Assembly (NCBI GenBank): GCA_031769625.1
Contig: JAUIMM010000113.1
Coordinates: 11,171,001-11,235,000 of the forward strand
DNA: 64,000 nt
Reading direction: 5' to 3'
From: Taudactylus pleione
Taxonomy: Eukaryota > Chordata > Amphibia > Anura > Myobatrachidae
The notes beneath the pieces are model-generated. The model was not told the DNA's origin. It saw nothing but the letters and a program-made list of their open reading frames with translations, and made no database searches. Made by a program: the position numbers and the translations under genes. Shown piece by piece: positions 11,770 through 22,110 of this stretch. Position 1 is the first letter of the stretch, and every line of letters starts with the position of its first letter.

Positions 11770-12146
11770 CAGGGGCGTTTCTAGAGAGGAGGGGGCCCGT
11801 ATGCAGTCGCCGACATGGGCCCCCTCCTCTCCGCCCGGCGGCCAGCAGCAGCGCCGGAGTTATAGACTCTGGTCACTAGAGTGTGCCCAGAGTCTATAGT
11901 GTATGCACAGGTCACCGGGAAAATGGCCGCAGCTGCCATTTTCCCTGTACTGCACGTGCGCAAACGACGGGAAAATGCCTGCCACGACCATTTTCCAGTC
12001 ATTTTACAGCGCCGGATCCCCGCGACGACGTGGGAGTCCGTAGAGGTAAGTAATATTATGGGTGCAGGGTGTGCGGTGCGGGGCCCCCCTGGACCCAGGG
12101 GCCCGTGTTCCCCGCACACCCTGCACCCATTATAGATACGCCCCTG
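11770..12146. mobile_element. hAT MITE inserted in a (CTAT)n tract
   Basis: Ends are CAGGGGCGTTTCTAGAG and, inverted, CAGGGGCGTATCTATAA. CTATCTAT lies on both sides, compatible with an 8-bp duplication, although the surrounding tract is itself CTAT repeats. The inside holds inverted pieces such as GGGTGCAGGGTGTGCGG against its complement near 12058-12130. A partial relative is at 51502-51580. Confidence 0.8.
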
Positions 12147-12255
12147 CTATCTATCTATCTATCTATCTATCTACAGTCTCTCTCTCTGGGTGGTTTCTAC
12201 ATCTATCTATCTACAGTATGTCACTCTCTGGGGGGTTTCTACATCATTCTATCTA
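12147..12255. repeat. (CTAT)n tract and right part of the interrupted minisatellite
   Basis: (CTAT)n to about 12172, then two more units of the TTTCTACATCTATCTACAGT minisatellite of 11515-11769. Confidence 0.8.
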
Positions 12256-12559
12256 TTATTCCAAGAGCAGCAAGGCCCTTTGGACCTTGTTGGATGTTGC
12301 CCAGTTGTTGCTGGTGGCAAAGGGGCCGCATATCAGTACAAGCTTCAGAGCCCCAAAAATGTAGATCCACCACTGCACAACATTACCCCTTTCCAAATGT
12401 GAGTCATAAAATAAAATCTGCAATCTTGTCTTTTGAACTATAACCCAGAATTGAATAGTGACAGTCCCCCATTCTCCACCACCACAACAAAAGAACACAC
12501 ATACTGTATTTTCAAAACTCACTCCCAGCAATAGAAACATGTGCAAGTCTGAGCTAATG

Positions 12560-12910
12560 TGATGGGTACAGGATGCCAGTGCTGGGGATCCAGGTGGTCA
12601 GAATCCCAACGCCGGCTGTCAGGGTTAGAATACCAACACTTGTCGGTCATTATTCTAACCATCCTCCTCTCCCTACCCTAACCATAACCCTCCCTCCCCA
12701 GTGCCTGACCTTAAACTACCCTCCTAGTGCCTAAACCTAACCTCCCGCACCCTAAATAACTCTCCCAACTTAGTGTCTAACCCTAACCCTCCCCCTAGTG
12801 CCTAACCCCGAACCCTAATGCAAACCTACCCCCTAGCCCCGCTAGGGGGTGGGTCGGGATTCCGTCACCGGCATTCTGAGCACCATGTGGTAGGGATATT
12901 GACCGCATCC
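12560..12910 (+). mobile_element. MITE-like repeat with telomere-like filling (copy 2)
   Basis: Same structure as 2040-2470: CCGGCTGTCAGGGTTAGAATACC at the left, CCTAACCCTAACC-type filling at 12660-12830, and GGGATTCCGTCACCGGCATTC at the right. Confidence 0.65.
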
Positions 12911-13009
12911 CGAGATAGTATGTTGTCAATGACCATTGGAGTCCAACAATGGCCATACACATCTTTAGTAGATACAGAATATGTACAGCATGGGTTTGGT
13001 ATGTAATAT

Positions 13010-13345
13010 CAACAGTCAGAATGTCAACAACAGAATTTCGACATGGTATGAATGTCGACACTGACCTTGACACTAACCTGATGTCGATATGTGACATAAC
13101 CCTACCTGCAGCCTAACGCAGCCTAACGCAGCCTAACGCTAAACTTAACTTTAACTCTAACCTTAACGACAACCAAACACTCAAACGGACTGTACTGTCA
13201 ACATTGTGACTGTTGAAATTTGTGATGTCGACATAATGACCATGTTGAAAATATGTCTGTATTGACATTGGGAATGTCGACATTTTCACTGTCGACATTC
13301 AGACCATGCTGACATTATGGTGTCAACATTCTGAATGTTGACGTA
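13010..13345. mobile_element. MITE-like repeat built of GTCGACAT words
   Basis: The words ATGTCGAC, GTCGACAT and TGTCAACATT recur at both ends in both orientations. The centre holds three copies of GCCTAACGCA (13110-13140) and AACTTTAACTCTAACC. The design, with palindromic words outside and TAAC-rich filling inside, parallels the telomere-like MITEs but the sequence is different. Confidence 0.6.
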
Positions 13346-13562
13346 CTCACTACATATCATACAGTATATATTTAAATGGAGTTGAGCAACACTTGTATTT
13401 TCTGTATATTTACAGCATTCCAGCAATATTATGAAATGTGTTTAAAATGCACATAAAATAAGATGGCAATGGTAGTATTGTACTGTGTGTTCCTCACTAT
13501 CTGATTACAGCAATGGCTGAAGTAAGTACTTCAATAAGAGTCTGAAGTTCAGTTACTCATAT

Positions 13563-14114
13563 TGGGGTAGATGTATTATAGCGGCACTTAACGTGCCGCT
13601 ATAACGCTTCCCGTTTCGCCTTTTTTCCGAGGCGCAGCAGGAAGCACTACCGATGAGATGTTTAAACATCTCATCGGCCGGAGAGGGGGAGCGTTAACTC
13701 CCCCCTCCGGTGCTACCCGCTAGAGACAGCAGCGCATCAGCCTAGTGCTGATGCGCTGTGTCTCTCTCCCGGCCGGTTCCACTGAGCATGCGCGGAATCC
13801 CTCGCGTGGAGCCCTGGAGCCGGCAGCCGCCGCAGCAGGGACAGCGCTGTCCCTGCTGTGGGGATAGGCTAGCGCCAGGCTGTAGCTGTCGATAACGACA
13901 GCTACAGCCGGCCGAACGGTCATGCGTTATGACCGTTCATACATAGCACTGCCGTCGGCGCTGCTATCTTGTAGATAGCAGCGCCGATAATGACAGGGGC
14001 GCTTAGCGCCCCTGTCATTTACCGCCCAGACCCCCGATCATACATCGGGGAGAAGCGGTGTCAGTGCACATAACGTGCGCTGATACCGTTTCTGGGCTTC
14101 GTACATCTCCCCCA
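13563..14114. mobile_element. Multi-hairpin element: about a dozen consecutive short inverted repeats between inverted ends
   Basis: Ends are TGGGGTAGATGTA and, inverted, TGGGGGAGATGTA. Nearly every base between lies in a hairpin. Stems include 13577-13587/13593-13603, 13606-13611/13640-13645, a 28-bp perfect palindrome 13650-13677, 13678-13691/13698-13710, 13722-13765, 13772-13781/13815-13824, a 26-bp perfect palindrome 13833-13858, 13878-13891/13896-13909, 13914-13923/13929-13938, 13956-13969/13973-13986, 13991-14002/14006-14017, 14032-14038/14044-14050 and 14056-14069/14075-14088. GCCCAGA at 14024 pairs with 14091-14097 around the last two. Five apices carry WTAACG or its complement. The ends resemble those of nearby palindromic MITEs, so a DNA-transposon origin is likely. 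It is GC-rich compared with its surroundings and has no coding capacity. Confidence 0.85.
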
Positions 14115-14857
14115 TTATGTATTACAGACATGGGGTAAAGCAAGCTGAGCTTTAATGTTCTCAGACTCTCTATTTACTGCTATATTATTCAGTTAGCTGT
14201 GTGATACAAAAAAGCAACATCAGGAACCATGGTTTGAGTTTAATGGTTAACATTATATTAATTTTAGGTAACATAATGAGATGAGGCCCCAGTCAATATT
14301 AGATTAGCATTTACAGCAAGTAATGAGAAAATCATCTGCATTAACCATTTTTTTGTTACATTATTATGTACCTTTTGAAGATGTGTACAACGGCAATTGC
14401 TCCAATTACCCTAATTAAATGCCAATTCTACAAAGTCAGTTTTGAGATTGTAAGATTGCTCTGTACAGTCTCATTGATTGCATTAGAATTTAAAATATAT
14501 TCTATTTCTGGCAGGAAATTGGTGATAAGTAATTCCCAACAAAACATATTTTTGGCATGTAGGAAACGCAGTTGATGCATCATAAATATTCAAAATGTCT
14601 AATGTAGAGTCTTGCTAAGGATACAAATAGTGGTAGATTAAAACTACAGCTCTGATCAGTCCTAAAGCCAGTCCAGGTAACTCTCTCATGACTGCTCACC
14701 TACCGAATCATCAGTATTCTCCAATATTCACTTCACACCACTTTCAAGACTAGATTTTAACTGTAACCCCAAGAATGGTACACTGGATTATATTCTAAAA
14801 TAATCTGGGCAACATCAGTGCCTTTTTTTAGACAAGATCCCATTTACACTTTGAGGG
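14115..14857. other. Stretch without a recognised gene; 14360-14570 has a paralogue at 16590-17270
   Basis: AT-rich sequence. The portion around 14440-14530 (GTAAGATTGCTCTGTACAG and following) resembles 16610-16645 joined to 17158-17230, with a hAT-like element sitting in the second copy. Confidence 0.5.
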
Positions 14858-15003
14858 TGAGATTTATCAAACCTTCTAAAGAGGTACAACCAATCAGATT
14901 GTAGCTATCATCTTTAAAAAATGTACTAAATAAATGATAGCTATAATATGATTGGTTGATATGGGAAACTTGTCTTCTTTAGAAGGTCTGATAAATCTCT
15001 CCC
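14858..15003. mobile_element. Palindromic MITE, GATTTATCAAACC family
   Basis: Inverted arms GAGGGTGAGATTTATCAAACC and GATAAATCTCTCCCTGAG enclose CCAATCAGATTGTAGCTATC and its inverted counterpart. It is one long imperfect hairpin with no coding sequence. Confidence 0.75.
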
Positions 15004-15606
15004 TGAGGAGATGTATCAAACCTTTGCTAAAGTGGAGAGATATAAAGTACACGTCGAGTCTCCCATATCCAAATATTCCGAAATACGGAATATTCCGAAA
15101 TACGGAATATTTTTGGCTTGACTGAGATAATGAAACCTTTGATTTTTGATGGTTCAATGTACACAAACTTTGTCTAAGGCACAAATTATTAAAAATATTG
15201 TATAAAATTACCTTCAGGCTTTGTGTATAGGGTGTATATGAAACATAAATGAATTTCATGTATGTACACAAACTTTGTTTGAGCCACAAAATTATTGAAA
15301 ATATTGTATAAAATTACCTGCAGGCTGTGTGTATAAGGTGTATATAACACATTAATGCATTCTGTGTGTATATTGGGGTCCCATTCCCAAGATATTTCAT
15401 TATGATAGGCAAATATTCCAAAATACGGAATATTCCGTTATCCAAAATACCCCTGGTCCCAAGCATTTTGGATATCGGAGACTCAACCTGTACCAACAAA
15501 TCAGCTTCTAACTGCCATTTTTCAAACACAGCCAATAAAATAGCAGTTAGATGCTGATTGGTTGGTACTTTATCTCTCTCCAAGATTTGATACATCTCCC
15601 CCTCAG
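15004..15606. mobile_element. Palindromic MITE, GGGGGAGATGTATCAAA family, split by a Tigger-like insertion
   Basis: The left arm (GAGGAGATGTATCAAACC, 15004-15049) and right arm (15491-15606, ending GATACATCTCCCCCTC) form the usual palindromic MITE with CCAATCAGC-type words. They are separated by the TA-flanked element at 15050-15490. Confidence 0.8.
15050..15490. mobile_element. Tigger-like (pogo group) non-autonomous element nested in a MITE
   Basis: Ends are CACGTCGAGTCTCCCATATC and, inverted, CAGGTTGAGTCTCCGATATC, with TA on each side (15048-15049 and 15491-15492). Inside there is a tandem duplication of about 105 bp (about 15160-15370) sharing TGTACACAAACTTTG. CGGAATATTCCG words lie near both ends. 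A second copy is cut by the window edge at 1-108. Confidence 0.85.
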
Positions 15607-15750
15607 TGTGAACGGGGGTCATCTTACAATAACAAATTACTTAGGACTAGAACATGTTACATTTTTTTCATTACTATTTGTCCATTATGTAAGGACCGCA
15701 GTGAAAGAAAGGTTACCATTCTACATTCATCATTCATTTATGCCCTAGAG

Positions 15751-15929
15751 CAGAGATTCCCAAACGCAGTACTCAAGGCTCCCCAACACTTCAAGTTTTA
15801 GAGATATTCATGATTGAGCACAGGTGGTTAAATTAACTCAGGTACTAATTAAGTCACCTGTGGTCAAACATGGATATCCTAAAAACCTGGAATGTAGGGT
15901 GCCTTGAGGACCGAGCTTGCAAATCTCTG
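15751..15929. mobile_element. hAT MITE, CAGAGATTCCCAAACGC family
   Basis: Ends are CAGAGATTCCCAAACGC and, inverted, CAGAGATTTGCAAGC. Flanking octamers CCCTAGAG and CCCTAGTG match at 7 of 8. The inverted words GAGCACAGGTGGTTAA and CACCTGTGGTC sit in the middle. Confidence 0.85.
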
Positions 15930-16074
15930 CCCTAGTGCTTTTTAGGGCAAGACTAAAAGCTTCTAAAAGTGGGACAAGCCCTGTACTGACTATAATAAGT
16001 TTAGTGAATGTTTAAAGTTTAAATGTAGTTTAAAGAATATTAGTAATGTATACACTGTAAGTTGTCGTACACAC

Positions 16075-16442
16075 CGATAATACATTCCCAGCGGTCAGAA
16101 TCCCAATGCCGGCAACCCGTCAGTGTGAGAATACCGACACCGTTCGGTCGGTATCCTAACCCTCGTCCTCTCCCTACCCCTCCCTCCTCATTGCCTAAAC
16201 CTAACCTCCCCCCTAGTACCTAAACCTAACCTCCCCGCACCCTAAACCTAACCCTCCCCCCTTAGTGCCTAGCCGTAATACTCCCCCTAGTGCCTAACCC
16301 TTCCCTCTAAACCAACTACTTACCTTTGGAATGCCAGTAGTCGGGATGCTGGCCCTGGGATTCTGACAGTAGTCGGGATACTGGCGCCAGCATTCTGATC
16401 GCCAGAATCCCCGCGGTCGATATTATGACCGCATCCTACTGG
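16075..16442 (+). mobile_element. MITE-like repeat with telomere-like filling (copy 3)
   Basis: CAGCGGTCAGAATCCCAATGCC at the left, CCTAAACCTAACC filling at 16150-16310, and GGGATGCTGGCCCTGGGATTC with ACCGCATCC at the right. Confidence 0.65.
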
Positions 16443-16642
16443 AGTTAGCCACAGTATTACATATTGTTTTCCTGTAACTGCTGGCTGTTTTAATAAAACT
16501 TTGTATTTACTGGTATATAGATTATGTAGAACTTTACATGTGATAACTAGTTATGGCTGCTTATCTCTCTGCATTTTTCACTTTCTGAAGTTCTCACAAC
16601 AGCAGTGTTGTAGGATTGTAAAATTGCTCTGTTTAGTATCAT

Positions 16643-17158
16643 TGCAGTGGCATCACTAGGGAGGTGCGGGCCCCACCAGATGACACCATCCGAGGGAATG
16701 ACACCAAAATAGCTTGAGTTGCTCTGTTATTTTGGTGCCCCTCCCCCCTTGGATGGTGGCAGCACTGAGACCAGTACTGGATGATGCGCGTCACCAACAC
16801 TGTGGGCCTGATTCAGAGATGTATGTTTATCTGATGATGAACATACATTTCCGATGTTTCTGGGTCTGCGCCTAAAGTAGGAGCCGATGCGTGCATGTGC
16901 AGAATGGATCCTGCGATTATTCTCACAAAGCCCCCCAAGCCGCAGCTTGATTGACATGCTCCCAGAGCGCTATGCAAACCCCCAGTGTGATGAGAACGGG
17001 GTTGAAAATTTGATTCAATAGGGGGTGTGCCTTCACGGACCTGAGGTCATGCCCCTTTCACGAGTGCACTCGTTGAAAGCGCGTGCTAGGCATCCACATC
17101 TGGGGTGACAGGGTGAGCAGTAGGCACAAAGGGGGACACCAAACACAGTGATGCCACT
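16643..17158. mobile_element. hAT-like element with CAGTGGCATCACT ends
   Basis: Ends are CAGTGGCATCACTAGGG and, inverted, CAGTGGCATCACTGTG. It contains a GGGCCTGATTCAGAGATG piece (16805) from another MITE family. No clear 8-bp duplication is seen, but the sequence at 14440-14530 looks like an empty version of this site. Confidence 0.65.
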
Positions 17159-17579
17159 GACTGCATTTAAATTTACAATATATGATAATTCCGAGCGAAA
17201 ATTTGCAATCAGTAATTTCCTAAGAAACTTTGTATTTAGAATAACAATATCTTTCTTTTCAAACGCAGTACTTTATACTGTACATTCTGTGCAGCCATAG
17301 AAGAACTTGTAGTTCCACTAAAGAGGGAATCAATGGCGTAACTGCTAAAGGTGCAGCGAGTTCAGCTGCTATGTAGTCCACATCTGATGGGGGGGCTGTC
17401 TTCCTTGTTGGGCCCATGTTTATAAGTGTGGTTTTTTTGCCTTTGGCATTACATGGGGCCCTTACTAATGTTTCAATGTGGTCCACAAATTTCTAGTTAT
17501 GACCCCACCCCAACTTATTCATTGTTATCTGGGGAATGTGGGGTAAAGAGGGGATTCGTGTGATTCAATGGGTTAGAAT

Positions 17580-17876
17580 TAGAGATGTGCGCGGATCCCC
17601 ATGTTTTGGTTTTGGCAAAACCAAGTGTTTTGGTTTGGTTTTGGATTCCTTTAAAATTTATAAACACAGCTAAAATCATGTCATTTGGACCTGTTAAATG
17701 CAATCCAAAACCTGAGATCCGGTATTTATATCCGAGATTTTAATTTACTGTAGACCCGAGCCACACTCGATTGTACTCAGAGACCCAAAAGTGATCCGAG
17801 CCTGGACTCGGCGCGACTCAGAACCCCAAAATTCGTGTGTGTTCGGTTTTCAGCAAAACCAAACTGTTCATCTCTA
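17580..17876. mobile_element. hAT MITE, short derivative related to the 6.7-kb hAT element
   Basis: Ends are TAGAGATGTGCGCGGATC and, inverted, TAGAGATGAACAG. The octamer GTTAGAAT is identical on both sides (17572-17579 and 17877-17884). Internal GTTTTGGTTTTGG and GACTCGG words match the subterminal repeats of the element at 2874-9597, which suggests use of the same transposase family. Confidence 0.9.
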
Positions 17877-18034
17877 GTTAGAATACAGTCTGTGCTCGAT
17901 GATGTCTTTGCAAAATCAGAAGACCAGAGGACTCATTTCCCTAATTATTCAATAAAATTTTTTTCAGTGATTGAAATGGACAATGAGTGTATGTTGTTCA
18001 TCGAGTATGTATTTATGTAGCATTATAAGTGTGT

Positions 18035-18298
18035 TTATGTGTGGGTCCGGTTCTCAAAGAACCGACAACAACTGAATTGAGGGGTTCCCGGTTCGGATCT
18101 TCCCAGCTCATATTTAAAAAGCAAACTCAGGTTTTGGGTTGCATGCTAACCGGTCAAAATGAGGTCATTTTAGCTGTTTTCTTTCTTTTAAATACAGATC
18201 CAAAACCAAAACACGCGAAGGTGGTTTTTCAAGACCAAAACACGAAGATGAATCCGTATCCAAAACCAAAACACGGGGGTCGGCGCACATCTTTAGTA
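18035..18298. mobile_element. Second, left-damaged MITE of the TAGAGATGTGCG type
   Basis: The right end reads, inverted, TAAAGATGTGCGCCGACC and is preceded by repeated CCAAAACCAAAACACG words, as in the hAT family above. The left end (TATGTGTGGGTCCGG) is degenerate and I find no duplication. Confidence 0.55.
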
Positions 18299-19385
18299 TA
18301 ATGTATGTGTTTTGTGTGATGCAAATAAAGTATAAGTGGACTGCACAACTATATATTTAAAAAAACATTATTAAACAGTATAATTATATTGAAAAATACT
18401 GCAGGGCTCTTTTTTTCTCTTCCCGCAGAACAACATTCTAAAAATGGGAATGAGTTGAAGGCTGAATGGTTTAATATATTATTTTCTCATTTGTTACCAT
18501 GTAAATGTTCCCCATATGTACTGTACTGTATGTATTGTACAGAGAACAATATAAACAATGTGACAATTGCTATGGTATGTTCAATAGAAAAATCCAACAT
18601 AAAAAAATAATTCTGAACCTAAATAACGACCCGGTTACAATTAAAACATTAAGATTATATATTAACGTTTACATTTGCAATACATCCAGTATAGTATACA
18701 GTATTTCTCAAATGAGGCTGCAGCATGTGGGGGTGCAGTGTAAATTATACACACTTTACTATTTTAATGCTTTATGCTATTTTTAAAAGCACACATCCAT
18801 TATTCCATTTCATTGCCAGCAGGCTTACACACACACTTCTCAAGTAGTTCTCTTACATTTGTGTTGTAATATATGTGTAATGAATTTGAAGTTTTATAGA
18901 TCAGCGCATTAAATGGATGGTTACACAACTCTGCATAACTGAGCCTTTATCATTTCCATCAAGGTTACAGAAAGCATAGGACTGTAATTATAAAAGTTAG
19001 ATGACCTGACTTTCAGGTAACATACAAATGAAAATCAAAACATAAATGTAATAGTTTGTTGGCCACCTTGTGAGGGTAGTAGGGTCTGTATGCACAGTGG
19101 CATTGAGGCTATCAATCCATGGAATGGTGCATGAAGGAAGGACACAGTACCATTCTTCCTGTAGGAAGTGACTGACATTATGGATGGTGCTAGAAAACGT
19201 CCATTCATTCTAGATTGTAACAAAAATGTTCATCTGGGGTCAGATCTGGCGACAGTTCTAAAATGTCTGTAACATTCATTAGCTAAAGTCTGTTATAAAA
19301 CAAAGTCCTGTGATTTACTTTCTATGTGATGATCACAGAAGGGTGAGTTTGGAAAATTCAGGTAATATTGGGTCAGCGTCTGAAC
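18299..19385. other. Stretch without a recognised gene
   Basis: AT-rich sequence. I see no repeat structure or convincing coding frame. Confidence 0.5.
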
Positions 19386-19389
19386 TAAC

Positions 19390-20413
19390 ACACAATGGGC
19401 AAAATGTAATAGGGTGCGAGTTTAAAATATGTGCGAGTTTAACTCTAAACTGTTGATGTTTTGCCATTGTGAGGATATAACTCGGGCAATGTAATAGAGT
19501 GCTAGTTTTAAACCCGCACACTATTACTGCCATTATTGTAAAATAATAGACTTGCTTCAGTCTAGTGGGTATAGCCTGAGCAGGTCCGAGTTACACAGAA
19601 ACATGCATAGATCACTGAGATCTGTGCATATTTCTGTGTTAAAAAAAATGTAAACTGTAAATACTAAAAAAAATTACATGGGGTCCCCCCTAAAAGCACA
19701 ACCAGCACCAGGCTTTTCTGAGCCGGTCCTGGTTGTGAAAATACGGGTGAAAAAAGTCTTAGGGTTCCCCAGTTTTTCATCAACCAGCACCATGCTCAGT
19801 GAGCTAGTCCTGGTTCTGGAAATAAGGGGGACAAAATGAGTAGGGGCTCCCAGTATTTTCCACAAGCATGACTCTATCTAGCGGGGGTGTAATGCCATAG
19901 CCGGGGGACCATTTCACCGGGTCCCCTGGCCAAAGCCGTATCACCTGATTGCTAGTCAGCCCAAGCCGGGGATCCCTGGGGAGGTGGGGATGCCCCAATA
20001 AAGGGGTTCCCCCTCTTCAGGGCACCCCAGGCCTGGGCTGATAGCCTGGATCTATCCCCGGCAACCATGCGCGGTGGGTGCTGGGTTGATTGTGTAAAAA
20101 ATAGATTGAATAATATTGTCTTTTACAGTAGAAGTAGAGGTCCCAGCAAGCCTCACCCGCATGCTGGTACTTGGAGAACCATAAGTACCAGCATGCGGGG
20201 CATTAAGAGCCCGCTGTTACTTCTAGTTTATTACACTCACACTCAAACATACTCATCTATAATCCCTGTAGCCATTCACATCCTTTTCTCCATGTAGCAT
20301 CCATGACACCTGTAAAAATAAAAATCCATACTCCTTTGGTTCCGGTCCTCTTTGGTCCATGTAGGCATCCACGTCTTCAGAAAAAAACAAATCGCCATTA
20401 CCCGAGCCACAGA
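19390..20413. repeat. Unclassified dispersed-repeat-like segment with a strong hairpin
   Basis: It begins with GGGCAAAATGTAATAG and repeated GTGCGAGTTTAA words and includes CCAGCACCAGGCTTTTCTGAGCC-type text repeated with changes at about 19700 and 19785. A 17-bp perfect stem joins 20156-20172 and 20183-20199. It looks like a DNA-transposon derivative, but I could not define both ends. Confidence 0.4.
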
Positions 20414-20870
20414 CATAGTACCAGGGGCTGGCTGGCAACTTTTAGTCTGGGGGGCAAATGCAATCAAGTGGCCCCGACTTTTCTACCAGTGCAAGGCAAT
20501 GGCAAAATAATCATGGTTTATCTACTTGGGATGCGATTTAAATGTGTAATTACATAGAAAAACTCATTATGTCTAAGGACTATAGTCAAATCCATCACCT
20601 AACAGCCCTGTCTGATAAACAGAGACTATTCTAGTGACTGATATAAAATATAGGAAGCAATATACAATAATCACCTTATAGCACCACCGCCAGCATCTTC
20701 AATGTCCACCTCACATCACCACATACAGCTCCGTCACATACAGTATTATCCTATTATCTCACAAAGCAGAGCTACCTACCTTATAGGTCATTATTGTTCT
20801 GTCCACATTTACTGCTGCTGGTTGTTACAATGAATATTGAACTCAGTGCACGAAGGTAGAACCACAGTAA

Positions 20871-21245
20871 TGCTGGGGACACACTATGCAATATTTTGTT
20901 CCTACAACCGACAAACTATATATTGTTAAGTGTGTCGGCTCGTATGTACACATAAGATATATTGCGTCTGCTATGAAGCATGACAGATGCAATATATCTT
21001 GCAGATATATTGTGCACATCTGCCGGTATGTACGAGCGACCCACCAACCGACCCATACACTGGCCGAAGGAAACGCAGACACTGATATCACAACTGGGCA
21101 GGCAAATTTAAATGCCCACCCAGATGTGATATCTGGTCAGACATACTGAGCGTCCCATTGGTAAGTGTGGACGCTTACCAAAATCGTCCACTCAGTCTCT
21201 GGGTCTGTTGCTTGATTGGGCCATCGGCGTATTGTGTACCCAGCA
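20871..21245. mobile_element. PIF/Harbinger-like MITE
   Basis: Ends are TGCTGGGGACACAC and, inverted, TGCTGGGTACACAAT, with TAA on both sides (20868-20870 and 21246-21248). A 3-bp TWA duplication is typical of PIF/Harbinger. The centre has ATATATTG words in both orientations. Confidence 0.75.
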
Positions 21246-21402
21246 TAAGTTACTGTGATTGTGATATTTGGGGAAGTAGCCTAGATATTGGTCCGTTGGC
21301 CATGCCTCAGAAGGGGACATGTCTGTAACTCAGTACACTGCTGCTAGGAGTCACAGCCCACCAGTCATTGGTCACCAAAGAGGGTATGGTAGTGTGCTCA
21401 GT

Positions 21403-22110
21403 GCTGTCCAGTACTATGGTGTGCCCAGTGCTGCCCAGTACTATGGTGTGCCCAGTGCTGCCCAGTACTATGGTGTGCCCAGTGCTGCCCAGTACTATGG
21501 TGTGCCCTGCACTATGGTGTGCCCAGTGCTGCCCAGTACTAAGGTGTGCCCAGTACTACACAGTACTATGGTGTGCCCTGCACTATGGTGTGCCCAGTGC
21601 TGCCCAGTACTATGGTGTGCCCAGTACTACACAGTACTATGGTGTGCCCTGCACTATGGTGTGCCCAGTGCTGCCCAGTACTATGGTGTGCCCAGTACTA
21701 CACAGTACTATGGTGTGCCTGAACTGTGGTGTGCCTAGTGCTGCACATTACTATGGTGTGCCCAGTGCTGCCCAATACTATGGTGTGCCCAGTGCTGCCC
21801 AGTACTATGGTGTGCCCAGTGCTGCCCAGTACTATGGTGTGCCCAGTGCTGCCCAGTACTATGGTGTGCCCTGCACTATGGTGTGCCCAGTGCTGCCCAG
21901 TACTATGGTGTGCCCAGTACTACACAGTACTATGGTGTGCCTGAACTGTGGTGTGCCTAGTGCTGCACATTACTATGGTGTGTCCAATGAAGCCCAGTAT
22001 TATGGTGCTCCCAGTGCTGCACAGTACTATGGTGTGCTCAGTGCTGCAAAGTACTATGGTGTGCCCAGTAGTATGATGTGCACAGTGCTGCACAGTACTA
22101 TAGTGTGCCC
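21403..22110. repeat. 27-bp minisatellite (TACTATGGTGTGCCCAGTGC type)
   Basis: About 25 units of a 27-bp repeat, with variant units (CCTGCACTATGGTGTGCCC and CAGTACTACACAGTACTATG) arranged in a higher-order pattern that itself repeats at about 21490-21720 and 21860-21960. As 27 is a multiple of three, long open frames appear in several frames. They carry no recognisable protein. Confidence 0.93.
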
